DNA of 64,000 nucleotides from Planctomycetota bacterium (GTDB lineage Bacteria; Planctomycetota; SZUA-567). The notes beneath the pieces are model-generated. The model had not been told where the DNA came from. It saw only the letters and a program-made list of their open reading frames with translations, and did not search any database. The translations under genes were made by a program, and so were the position numbers. Below, in pieces: positions 28,269-36,881 of the stretch. How positions within the stretch are numbered: the stretch's first letter is position 1; the number at the start of each line of letters is the position of its first letter. The stretch lies in NCBI GenBank assembly GCA_020060765.1, contig JAGUZQ010000060.1:1-64000 (forward strand), in the 5' to 3' direction.

Positions 28269-29495
28269 ATGGAATCCGCAAAAATCACCATGCAGGACGG
28301 AGCGCTGCACGTGCCCAAATGCCCGATCATTCCGTTTATCGAAGGCGATGGCACCGGGCCGGACATCTGGCGTGCATCTGTGCGCGTGATGGACGCGGCC
28401 GTGAGCAAGGCGTATGCAGGCTCGCGGCGGATCGAGTGGAAGGAAGTGCTGGCCGGGGAAAAGGCGTTCAATCAGACCGGCAACTGGCTTCCCGACGAGA
28501 CGGTGGAGGCGTTCCGCGAATATCGTATCGGCATCAAGGGACCTCTTACCACTCCTGTCGGCGGCGGCATCAGGTCGCTCAACGTCGCCCTGCGGCAGAT
28601 GCTCGATCTTTACGTGTGCCTGCGACCGGTGCAGTATTTCAAGGGCGTGCCCAGTCCCGTGAAACAGCCGGAACTGATCGACATGGTCGTCTTCCGCGAA
28701 AACACCGAGGATATCTACGCCGGCATCGAGTTCCAGCAGGGCGAGGCTGACACCAGAAAATTCGCCCAACTGTTCCGGGACAATTTCCCAGAACGGTTCA
28801 AGAAAGTGCGCTTTCCTGAAACAACAAGTTTCGGCATCAAGCCGGTCTCGCGCGAAGGCACTGCCCGTCTCGTGCGCGCGGCCATCGAATACGCGCTGGA
28901 AAACGGGCGCAAAAGCGTGACACTGGTGCATAAGGGCAATATCATGAAATTCACCGAAGGCGGCTTCCGCGACTGGGGTTACGAAGTGGCGAAGACCGAG
29001 TTCGGCGCAGTTGACCTCGACGGCGGTCCCTGGCAGGTGATAAAAAAAGATGGACGCGAACTGATTATCAAAGACTGCATCGCCGACGCCTTTTTGCAGC
29101 AGATATTGACGCGCCCCGCCGAGTACGACGTGGTGGCTACGCTAAATCTGAACGGCGACTATATCTCCGACGCTCTCGCCGCGCAGGTAGGCGGCATCGG
29201 CATCGCTCCCGGCGGCAATATCAATTACGAAACCGGGTTCGGTATTTTCGAAGCCACCCACGGCACCGCGCCGAAATACGCGGGCAAGGACATGGTCAAT
29301 CCGTCTTCCGTGATTCTGTCTGGCGAAATGATGTTCCGTTATCTGGGCTGGACGGAAGCGGCTGACGCCATTCTCGCGGCGGTGGAAAAAGCGATTTCAC
29401 AGAAGCGGGTGACTTACGATTTCCATCGCCTGATGGAAGGCGCGACGAAATTGTCGACCTCAGAATTCGGCGATGCGTTGATCGAGAATATGTAA
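28269..29495 (+). CDS. icd: Isocitrate dehydrogenase (NADP-dependent type)
   Basis: 408 aa, close to the 416 aa of the E. coli-type enzyme. Converts isocitrate to 2-oxoglutarate and CO2 in the TCA cycle. Seen are [13 protein letters not shown], the substrate loop [32 protein letters not shown] and the metal-binding [32 protein letters not shown] and the C-terminal region are typical. AAGGAAG precedes the ATG. A terminator follows. Confidence 0.94.
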   Translation: MESAKITMQDGALHVPKCPIIPFIEGDGTGPDIWRASVRVMDAAVSKAYAGSRRIEWKEVLAGEKAFNQTGNWLPDETVEAFREYRIGIKGPLTTPVGGGIRSLNVALRQMLDLYVCLRPVQYFKGVPSPVKQPELIDMVVFRENTEDIYAGIEFQQGEADTRKFAQLFRDNFPERFKKVRFPETTSFGIKPVSREGTARLVRAAIEYALENGRKSVTLVHKGNIMKFTEGGFRDWGYEVAKTEFGAVDLDGGPWQVIKKDGRELIIKDCIADAFLQQILTRPAEYDVVATLNLNGDYISDALAAQVGGIGIAPGGNINYETGFGIFEATHGTAPKYAGKDMVNPSSVILSGEMMFRYLGWTEAADAILAAVEKAISQKRVTYDFHRLMEGATKLSTSEFGDALIENM

Positions 29496-29530
29496 ATTTG
29501 ATCGATTAAACCACGAAGCAGTTTGTTTTT

Positions 29531-29566
29531 CCCCTCCCTTCCGGCGACGGAGGGGAGGGGTTTTTC
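29531..29566 (+). terminator. Rho-independent terminator after icd
   Basis: CCCCTCCCT pairs with AGGGGAGGGG around TTCCGGCGACGG and is followed by TTTTT. Confidence 0.8.
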
Positions 29567-29628
29567 TTGTGCATGGGCGCACAGTTTGCCTGTTTTTCCA
29601 CTTTCTGGATAAGTCAAGGGAGATAGTT

Positions 29629-30720
29629 TTGCCGCAATCTGAAAGCGATTTTCCCGGCGACGTGAATTTTGTCCGGATTTACGCCAATCTGCTGGAAGTG
29701 CTGGAAAAAGAGATAGAACAGCCGAAACTGGGCGATCTCCTGGCGCAACTGCGGGCGTCGGGGGTGTCGGAAAGCCTGCCGGTGATGCAGGATAACGACA
29801 TCTTGCGGATGCTTTCGCGCCTTGGTTTTATCAAGAAAAATTACTCCGCCGAAGCTAAGGGAAAAATCGCCGAAACCGTAGTGCGTGAAATTTCCGAAGC
29901 TGTCAGCCGCACTCCCGCGCAGGTAAGCATGATTTTAAGATTATATGCCTCCGGGCTTTACGGGATCATGCCGCGTGCGGTCTGCGGCACCGTGCCAAGA
30001 TGCGGCAACTGCGGCCTGACCAAGGAATGCGACTACTACAACGCGCCCAAAACGCCGCAAAACGAACGAATTCCACTGGCCAAACGCTTCGCTCGCGAAG
30101 GTGCCGACGCCCTCGGCGACGAGGAAATCGTCACCCTCATTCTGGGCGGACAGAAGGCAGGCGAAAGCCACAAGGAAATGGCACGTGTATTGCTGAAACG
30201 ATACGGTTCATTGCGTAATCTGTCCGGGATTGCGTATGGTGAACTGGCCAGTCTCCGGGGAGTGAACGAGTCCTACGCCGTCAGACTTGCCGCCGCCTCG
30301 GCTTACCAGAAGCGGATACTGTCGGAACGGAAAGCCCTGGGGCCGGCGGTGCGGTCGGGCAAGGATTTTTACGATCTCTACGCCGCGACTCTGCGGGATT
30401 TGAAAAAGGAAGTGTTCCTGGTGGTGCTGCTGGATCAGAAAAACCGGGTCTTGCGCGAGGAGAAGGTTTCCGAAGGTACGCTTACAGCCTCGCTTGTTCA
30501 TCCGCGCGAGGTGTTTGGCCCCGCCATCCGCGAGTCGGCGGCGGCAATCGCGTTCGTGCACAACCACCCTTCGGGAGACAGTTCCCCGTCCCCGGAGGAT
30601 ATCGCGCTGACGGAAAGGCTTAATAAATCCGCGTCGCTGATCGGGGTGAGAATCCTCGACCACGTTATCATCGGCGAAGGGTCGTACACCAGTTTCGTAG
30701 ACGAGGGGTTGCTGAAATGA
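29629..30720 (+). CDS. RadC/JAB-domain protein with N-terminal iron-sulfur-like cysteine motif
   Basis: 363 aa from TTG 29629 (GGGAG 6 nt upstream). The C-terminal half is RadC: helix-hairpin-helix-like region (LASLRGVNESYAVRLAAA) and JAB/MPN metal motif with VHPREVFGPAI, HNHPSGDSSPSPEDI and the closing Asp-containing LLGVRILDHVIIG-type strand. The N-terminal 130 residues are not usual RadC and contain C-x5-C-x2-C-x5-C (CGTVPRCGNCGLTKEC), close to the C-x6-C-x2-C-x5-C cluster loop of endonuclease III-type glycosylases. Helical residues precede it. The stop overlaps the receiver gene by 4 bp. Function of RadC-type proteins is not settled. Confidence 0.78.
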   Translation: MPQSESDFPGDVNFVRIYANLLEVLEKEIEQPKLGDLLAQLRASGVSESLPVMQDNDILRMLSRLGFIKKNYSAEAKGKIAETVVREISEAVSRTPAQVSMILRLYASGLYGIMPRAVCGTVPRCGNCGLTKECDYYNAPKTPQNERIPLAKRFAREGADALGDEEIVTLILGGQKAGESHKEMARVLLKRYGSLRNLSGIAYGELASLRGVNESYAVRLAAASAYQKRILSERKALGPAVRSGKDFYDLYAATLRDLKKEVFLVVLLDQKNRVLREEKVSEGTLTASLVHPREVFGPAIRESAAAIAFVHNHPSGDSSPSPEDIALTERLNKSASLIGVRILDHVIIGEGSYTSFVDEGLLK

Positions 30721-31151
30721 AAGCCCTGTTAAGCAGGTTGTTCGGCAGGAAGACGGAAAAGTGCGTCGGTAACGTGCTGGTGGTGGACGATGAACCCGCG
30801 ATCCGGGAACTGATGAAATTCCGCCTGGAGGAACACAACCTTAAGGTCTTCACCGCCGCGAGCGTGCAGGAGGCTGAGGAGATACTGGCGAAGGAAAAGG
30901 AAACTTTTCGCCTGGTGGTGCTGGACATCATGATGCCGGGGGAAAACGGGCTGCTCCTGGCCAAGCGACTGCGCAAGCGCAAGGAAACTGCGCGGGTGCC
31001 GATCCTGATCCTGAGCGGCGCGGTACCGCCGAGCAAACTGGAAGAAATGCGGGATGAATTCACTTATACCGAGGCGCTCAACAAACCGGTCAAGGCCGCC
31101 GACCTGAATGAAGCGGTGGAGCGCGCCCTGAAAACCGGTTTCGCGAAATAA
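30717..31151 (+). CDS. Stand-alone response regulator receiver protein
   Basis: 144 aa, a single CheY-like receiver domain: acidic pair VVDDEP (about 24), phosphoacceptor Asp in VVLDIMMPGENG (about 67), conserved Ser in LILSG and Lys in LNKPVKAADL. No output domain, so it may relay phosphate or act by protein contact. Start codon overlaps the RadC-like gene stop (ATGA). No histidine kinase is nearby. Confidence 0.9.
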   Translation: MKALLSRLFGRKTEKCVGNVLVVDDEPAIRELMKFRLEEHNLKVFTAASVQEAEEILAKEKETFRLVVLDIMMPGENGLLLAKRLRKRKETARVPILILSGAVPPSKLEEMRDEFTYTEALNKPVKAADLNEAVERALKTGFAK

Positions 31152-31254
31152 CCCACCCCGCTGCGCGCAACCAGGGCGTTTGACGCAAAGCCGGGGGAAT
31201 TTTATGTAATGCTTGGGTGGCGTCAACGGTATTCAACAATTGTATTTGATTAAT

Positions 31255-34224
31255 TTATAATATTACCATAATCGTTCCGGATTCGCCTATGTCTAATAAT
31301 AGTTCATAATCATTTTGCATGGCATGAGGCAATTGAATGCTATTTAATGATATTTTCCGTGGTGTTTTGTTTGCATGCAAAAGCAATTTACCATGTGCGC
31401 CGATCATCTTAATATCAATTTCTGCGTGATCAACGCACCAGTCAGCTCGGGTTATTTGCACGCCTTGCCAATGCAACAGGTGTATTGGGTGTTTTTTCAT
31501 CTCCTGCCAAGCGAGCAACTGAGCCTTGAAATAACCGGGGGGTAAATGACGCGAATAGATATGGATTCCCCGCCAGTCTCTAAGCAGCATACTTCGTTTT
31601 TCTGCCGCCTCAATTTCGCTGTTCAGGTTTTGGTCATCGCTTTCGGGATTCAGAGCTTCATCGATCAGAATACTGCTGTTGCATTGTTCGAGAATCCAAG
31701 GGCCAGCCTTATCACCCGCCGCGAGCCGTTCAAACGGCCGATCCTCAAGCTCTTGGCGCACACTCTCCATTGCCGCCGCAAGCGATTCCGATTCGTATTT
31801 GCGTAACGATTCGAATAATTCCGGGTATAGTCCTTCCGTGGTGAGGTTGTAGATCCCCTCGTGCTTTGAAGTGCCTTCGGGTGCGTTTTGAAAAGCGCGG
31901 GAAGGATGAGACTCCTCGTGGAAAAATTTCGTTGTATACCAAGGGGGACGGTTAAAATATTCCGGAAAGTATTCGTCGGAGCTTTTGAGGATTGCTACTC
32001 GCAAAGCGAATTGTTTGGCTGCCAGGTAGCGCCCCTTCGAGACTGCCTGTTGATCGCCAACGATTTCGGCCAGGTTAATGAACGACGTAAACGCGCCATA
32101 ATTTGCGCCCTCGACCCAGCTGATGGCATTATCGCTATATCCAGTTCCCATGCATGCCCAATCATGCAAGATTTCAAAATATGAGTAGGCGCTTTTAATC
32201 AATTCCCAGTTTTCTCTAACTGGGCGATTGTCTCCAGTCGCCAGTATGCACAGGTACAGGTAGTATAGGGTTAGACCCAGTCCCCAATCATTTTCAATCA
32301 GGGGAATCTGAAGATTTTCAATTTCCGGGCGAGTGCCGTCTCGTATTATCCCGCTGGAAAACAGCGTCACGTTCAGATAACAAATATCATATGATACGAA
32401 AGTAAAAGGTTCCGTGCGTTTGTACCAATTCCACAGTTTTCGGTGCTTCATGGAGGGATCTGCATAGATATGTCTCAACTCCTCCATGCCCGGTTTGTTA
32501 CGCATAAATTCGCCATGGTTAATTACCGGATAGTCATAATAACGCTCGCGATCGCAAACACCCGGCAATCTCCCAAGAATCTGCAGGCGAAGTTCTTCCG
32601 CGTTCTTCGGATCGATGAAAAACATCAGCGTACTTAGCCAGGCGTATGATTCCACGATGGCTCCAGCATAGGGGTACGACTGCATAGTCGCCGGAAAGGC
32701 ATTTACAAATTCCAAATGCTCTTTCAACTCTTTTGCTGGAAGCAAAGGGGATACATGGTCGTTCGCGATATCACGTAACGGAAAGCGCCGATAGACGACG
32801 GGCACCGGAAGACGATAGGACGAACTGTTGCCCGCAGTACCATAAAATCCGCCGTACTTTGTCGGAAAACTAAAGTCTTCATATTGCTGTTTATCTTTGC
32901 CGATTGCCAACGCAGCGGCAGGAGGAATCGGTGCCAGTTCCAAGGGCTCGGTTTCCCAATGGTCCTGAATACGTCGATAGGAAAATTGCTGAACGATGGT
33001 GATATTATTATCCTCTTCCTTATAGTATTCTTTGCAGTTTGTCGGATACGCCAGAAAGGCGCGTGACCACAAGCGGCAGCGATCAATGGCACGCCGCAGA
33101 AAATCGGAATCATCCGGTTGGAGCGGCTGGAAACTTTCAATCCCGAACGGCGTGGCGCTAATGATCAGGCTGCATCCCTCGAAGGTAATTTGCGAAAGTC
33201 GGTTGGATAACGGATTACGCGTGACGCGAATACGTTGGGGGGGATTTTGAAAAACGACCATTATAGGCACGTCAGGAAACTCGGTGCAGCCGAAAAGTAA
33301 AATCCAGTTCTCAGCCAAATCTTCCGGCCGAAACTGTTCAGGTGGAGTAATGGCGTATTCGTTTCCGGTTCGGGGTTGCAGGCAATAGCGATAGTTCCCT
33401 GCATGCTCAAGACCTGAAAGACAAATCGTGCCGGAACTGTCTTCCGTAATGATGCCGGGACTCGCAAGGGAATAGGTGCAGCGGAATTCCGCATCCTTCC
33501 CATACGACATTCCCCAGGTCACGCTAAGATGGTTTACCTCGATGGTGTTGCCTTCAATCCCCACGGCAGGCGGCTCCGTACCGCAGAGTGGAGCACCGGC
33601 GGGAAGCGAGTAATAATTCCAGCGGAATGGCTTGTGGTAGTCCGGGTGGCCGCATAAATACATTTTGTCGATATTGCCCAGAAATGGCATTGCACAATCC
33701 AGCAGTCCATCACCGAGCGAAAATCCAAACCGGCCGGGAATCCGTTGATTGCCGATTCCTTCCGAAAATTCTGTCAAATCCACGCTGGAATGATTATCCG
33801 TTGGCATCGAAAAATCGCAATCGGATTCATAAACGAATCGCTTCTCATATGAAGAAAATCCAACGTGACTTAAGATAGGAATCAGCGCAACTGTTGCACT
33901 TGGATCGGGCTCACCTCCAGGCGTATTTACCTTGAATTCCAGTTTGTTCATCCCCTCCCGAAGAGAAACCTGAATTCCAAAGCGCAGTTGATTTGGCCAG
34001 ACATAGGAATAGTCGTATTCTGTGGGAGGAACCACGATATCGTTAACTTTTATCTCGCTGACTCGATACCATGGCGCGCAGAAAAACAGTACACTATAAT
34101 TTCCCGAGGTAGAGTTATACAACGTTTCGTACAGGAAAACACCGTCATTTAGCCGGTGGCTTGTCCAGTCATCAATCACATTCTCGGACGAAAAATCGTA
34201 GTAGAAAAAGCGGTCACTTCCCAT
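31255..34224 (-). CDS. Large protein of unknown function, paralogue of the 36882 protein
   Basis: 989 aa from ATG 34224 (GGAGG 6 nt upstream; the longer frame to 34326 overlaps the divergent regulatory region). No signal peptide (MGSDRFFYYDFSSENVIDDW). The N-terminal third is beta-rich and looks like a carbohydrate-binding or supersandwich region; the second half is helical (NWYKRTEPFTF, DWACMGTGYSDNAISWVEGANYG), suggesting an alpha/alpha-barrel as in many glycan enzymes. It shares order and motifs with the exported 36882 protein (for example FTKYG/FPTKYGGFYG, DHWETEPLELAPIPPAAALAIG compared with DDWGTGHLTHTPFPPMLALG). Divergent from an AraC regulator. AT-richer than the flanking housekeeping genes. 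I do not recognise the family. Confidence 0.65.
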   Translation of the reverse strand: MGSDRFFYYDFSSENVIDDWTSHRLNDGVFLYETLYNSTSGNYSVLFFCAPWYRVSEIKVNDIVVPPTEYDYSYVWPNQLRFGIQVSLREGMNKLEFKVNTPGGEPDPSATVALIPILSHVGFSSYEKRFVYESDCDFSMPTDNHSSVDLTEFSEGIGNQRIPGRFGFSLGDGLLDCAMPFLGNIDKMYLCGHPDYHKPFRWNYYSLPAGAPLCGTEPPAVGIEGNTIEVNHLSVTWGMSYGKDAEFRCTYSLASPGIITEDSSGTICLSGLEHAGNYRYCLQPRTGNEYAITPPEQFRPEDLAENWILLFGCTEFPDVPIMVVFQNPPQRIRVTRNPLSNRLSQITFEGCSLIISATPFGIESFQPLQPDDSDFLRRAIDRCRLWSRAFLAYPTNCKEYYKEEDNNITIVQQFSYRRIQDHWETEPLELAPIPPAAALAIGKDKQQYEDFSFPTKYGGFYGTAGNSSSYRLPVPVVYRRFPLRDIANDHVSPLLPAKELKEHLEFVNAFPATMQSYPYAGAIVESYAWLSTLMFFIDPKNAEELRLQILGRLPGVCDRERYYDYPVINHGEFMRNKPGMEELRHIYADPSMKHRKLWNWYKRTEPFTFVSYDICYLNVTLFSSGIIRDGTRPEIENLQIPLIENDWGLGLTLYYLYLCILATGDNRPVRENWELIKSAYSYFEILHDWACMGTGYSDNAISWVEGANYGAFTSFINLAEIVGDQQAVSKGRYLAAKQFALRVAILKSSDEYFPEYFNRPPWYTTKFFHEESHPSRAFQNAPEGTSKHEGIYNLTTEGLYPELFESLRKYESESLAAAMESVRQELEDRPFERLAAGDKAGPWILEQCNSSILIDEALNPESDDQNLNSEIEAAEKRSMLLRDWRGIHIYSRHLPPGYFKAQLLAWQEMKKHPIHLLHWQGVQITRADWCVDHAEIDIKMIGAHGKLLLHANKTPRKISLNSIQLPHAMQNDYELLLDIGESGTIMVIL

Positions 34225-34252
34225 AAATATCCTCCATTTAAGCCAAGCATTG

Positions 34253-34323
34253 ATTATACTATAGCATAAAAGAAGAATAACAAGGGATACATCTGCCAAT
34301 ATATAGCACATATATGCCAGATG
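34253..34323. promoter_or_regulatory. Divergent regulatory region with inverted repeat
   Basis: For the minus-strand gene TATAAT lies at 34253-34258 with a possible TTGTTA 19 bp away. An imperfect inverted repeat CATCTGCCA...TGCCAGATG spans 34290-34323 and may be the AraC-family binding site. Confidence 0.45.
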
Positions 34324-34364
34324 CAAAAAGGCCTATTCGCGATGCTCATGATTGGGAGGATGCT

Positions 34365-35207
34365 GTGTCTGAATATATTTCCATCAATATGAAGGATATT
34401 GAGCGGCACATTCAGTTTCCATTTCCGGTACAAATGTTTGGGCAGCAAACGCGGGCACCGTATCGCACGCAGAATTATTGTTACAGCGACAGGTTTGAAT
34501 TCTCTCTGCGTATAAGCGCCACGCGCGAATATGCGGTCGACATTCTTGATGGCGTTGAGTACCGGACTCCCTATCCGCATCTGATTATCAAAAAACCAGG
34601 CGTTTGTCACATCAATCTGATACATGATCAAAGAAACTCATTTTTTGTCATCTATGCCGATCATCTTCTTTCAAAGTTTCAGGAATGCGGAATTCAAACC
34701 GAGCCGCCAATTCTCCCCGTGAATTTAACCCCCTCTATTTCCACCACCATGCAGGTGTTAAAGGAGTTATTTAAAAAGTCTCACGACTTCGGAATTGCGG
34801 AAACAATCGATGTTCTGTGCTTCAGATTCGTTACAGAATTGATGCTGTCTAGCAGCAATGTAAACCGCATGGGGGAACGCTACGAAGAACGCATGATTCG
34901 AAACGCTGCATCCTATTTGCAGCTACATTTTGCTGACCCAATTGAAGTCCGGGATTTGATTGAAATGACCAATTTGCCGAACCGCACCTTTTTTCGGTAT
35001 TGGAAAAAAATTTATCACAAGACGCCGCTGCAATATCTCCTTTCGCAAAAGCTTTTAGCGGCGGAGCGGTTATTGCGAGAGACCGATCTTCCCGTGTATA
35101 GCATCGCCTCCAGTCTAGGTTTTGAAGATAGCTCATATTTCATCCGCCAGTTTAAAAAGAAATACGGAAAAACGCCTCTGCGCCTGCGAAACAGTTACAT
35201 CCAATAG
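34365..35207 (+). CDS. AraC-family transcriptional regulator
   Basis: 280 aa. The C-terminal 100 residues carry the double helix-turn-helix of AraC/XylS (DLIEMTNLPNRTFFRYWKKIYHKTPLQYL, SIASSLGFEDSSYFIRQFKKKYGKTP). The N-terminal part is a cupin-like effector domain. GTG 34365 is preferred because GGGAGGA lies 5 nt upstream; an ATG at 34314 lies inside the inverted repeat of the divergent promoter region. It probably controls the divergent 989-aa gene. Confidence 0.85.
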   Translation: MSEYISINMKDIERHIQFPFPVQMFGQQTRAPYRTQNYCYSDRFEFSLRISATREYAVDILDGVEYRTPYPHLIIKKPGVCHINLIHDQRNSFFVIYADHLLSKFQECGIQTEPPILPVNLTPSISTTMQVLKELFKKSHDFGIAETIDVLCFRFVTELMLSSSNVNRMGERYEERMIRNAASYLQLHFADPIEVRDLIEMTNLPNRTFFRYWKKIYHKTPLQYLLSQKLLAAERLLRETDLPVYSIASSLGFEDSSYFIRQFKKKYGKTPLRLRNSYIQ

Positions 35208-35379
35208 AACGGTGAAATTCAAAAAGTCGCTGGTTTAAAAAATGGCAAACGGCCACTTTTTTCAGCGCAGTTTTCATCAAGCACAGCAGACCCGCCACAT
35301 AAACACACAACAATAGATCAAAACTGCATTTACATGATATCACTGGAGTTTGTTGCATTGTTGTCACCTGGTAATTTTC

Positions 35380-35407
35380 TTGCAGAAGACGTTTTCTGGG
35401 CTATGCT
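35380..35407 (+). promoter_or_regulatory. Possible promoter of the second AbiEi-pseudopilin gene
   Basis: TTGCAG (35380-35385) and TATGCT (35402-35407), spacing 16 bp, 31 bp before the ATG at 35438. Confidence 0.35.
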
Positions 35408-35437
35408 GCAAGAAACTCTCAACCAAATGGTGGGTAA

Positions 35438-36799
35438 ATGGCGGCTAATAATCAAAAAATTAAACGAATAGCAGAATTGCAATGCGGGTATTTTACTGCC
35501 AAACAAGCCAGGTCTTGCGGAATTAGCAACAAGCTCCAGTATTATCACTTTACCTCCGGGAATTGGGAAAAACTTTTTCATGGTCTCTTTCGCTTGAAAG
35601 GATTTGCCGATTCGCAACAATCTGATTTTACGCTCTGGTCTTTGTGGAGCAGGAGCGCGGACGACCAGCCGCAAGGCGTAATCAGCCATCACACGGCCTT
35701 GAGTTTTTATAGCCTAGCTGGTTGCGATCCAAAACAGATTCACCTGACGGTTCCCAAATCTTTTCGAAAGAAACTTCCGCCCGGAATAGTTATCCACAAA
35801 GCAACCTTGAACCTCTCCTCCATTGAAAGCCACGGCAGTTTCCTGGTCACCCGCCTTGACCAGACATTGCTTGACCTGCGCCAGGAATTACTGGCAAGTG
35901 GTAAATGGGGGGGCATAATTAAGAGAGCCGTAGCGGAAGGACGGCTGTCAAGGGACGATGCGGACAGGCTTGCCGCTGATACAACCGCTAGGGGATGTGC
36001 CGACAATATTTTTTGCGCAAGGGATTTCTCAATACAATCCGAGTGCTGGCATAAACCGGCAGGTATTGACGCGCTGTCGCGCAAGGTTGATAAGATTGAT
36101 CCGGTTTCGGAAGGAGTCTGGAAAATGATGTCCAAAAGTGCAGGTACCGCACGTCGTCTAACCCGGGCAGGCTTTACCCTGGTGGAACTGCTGATGGTGA
36201 TAACCATCCTGAGCATTTTGTCGGCTTTGCTGCTGCCGACGGTGAAAAAAGCTCTGGAGGCGGCGCGCTCCAACCAATGTATTAATAATTTGAGGCAACT
36301 CGGGTTCGCGGAAGAAGGCTACCGGGACATGCACGGCTTCTGGACGGCGGCCAGACGACCGACTTATTGGCACCGCACCCTCTGGCAAACCGTCGTCTAT
36401 CCGGATTCGCAGATGACAACCGCGTGGGACAACAAAACCATCGAGCGAACCATATTCTGGTGCCCCAACATGACCCGCGAGCTGGGATATTGGAGTTTGA
36501 TCGGATATGGCCAAAGCGTGTTTCTGCCGCCGGCGAAAAGGACAGACGGTTTTTCCGTGACCGAGAAAACGCCCTGCCGCCCCAACCTGATCCGTGTGCC
36601 GTCCTGTACGCTGTTGCTTGCCGATAAACACGATAACTGGTTCATCGGTTTCGGTTCCAGTCTGCTGTCCTTATCCTATATACATAACAGCGGAAGAACC
36701 AACGGCCTGTACTGCGATCTTCACGTGATCAGCGCCACGCCTGAACGGATTATGGAAAATTACAATAATACCCCCTTTGAAGCAACTTATTCCTATTAA
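35438..36799 (+). CDS. AbiEi-type regulator fused in frame to a pseudopilin (second copy)
   Basis: 453 aa. Residues 1-60 are an AbiEi-type winged helix ([20 protein letters not shown]), residues about 70-165 the AbiEi middle region ([43 protein letters not shown]). A linker of about 80 residues leads to a pseudopilin with RAG then [12 protein letters not shown] at residue 246, which has the standard Gly at -1 and Glu at +5. The C-terminus has [10 protein letters not shown], a degenerate form of the H-x9-DG motif. An internal AAGGAG and ATG at 36125 would give a 224-aa pilin. It is 82 bp upstream of the 1382-aa exported protein, repeating the 4999-to-39 arrangement. No AbiEii toxin is nearby. 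Confidence 0.85.
   Translation: MAANNQKIKRIAELQCGYFTAKQARSCGISNKLQYYHFTSGNWEKLFHGLFRLKGFADSQQSDFTLWSLWSRSADDQPQGVISHHTALSFYSLAGCDPKQIHLTVPKSFRKKLPPGIVIHKATLNLSSIESHGSFLVTRLDQTLLDLRQELLASGKWGGIIKRAVAEGRLSRDDADRLAADTTARGCADNIFCARDFSIQSECWHKPAGIDALSRKVDKIDPVSEGVWKMMSKSAGTARRLTRAGFTLVELLMVITILSILSALLLPTVKKALEAARSNQCINNLRQLGFAEEGYRDMHGFWTAARRPTYWHRTLWQTVVYPDSQMTTAWDNKTIERTIFWCPNMTRELGYWSLIGYGQSVFLPPAKRTDGFSVTEKTPCRPNLIRVPSCTLLLADKHDNWFIGFGSSLLSLSYIHNSGRTNGLYCDLHVISATPERIMENYNNTPFEATYSY
36111..36127 (+). promoter_or_regulatory. Internal ribosome binding site and start for the pilin module
   Basis: AAGGAG (36111-36116) lies 8 nt before an in-frame ATG at 36125, giving [16 protein letters not shown] before FTLVELL. 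This is a near-ideal signal inside the fusion frame. Confidence 0.6.
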
Positions 36800-36881
36800 C
36801 TTCTTGGCTGCCTGCATGACAGGTTTCGGGTTGCATTCTGTCTGCCGGTTCCGATCCGACTCTTACAGGAGATGGTTGATC

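Noticed and set aside
34314-34364. Upstream ATG start of the AraC-type regulator
   Set aside because: It falls inside the inverted repeat of the divergent promoter and lacks a ribosome site, whereas GTG 34365 has GGGAGGA in front.
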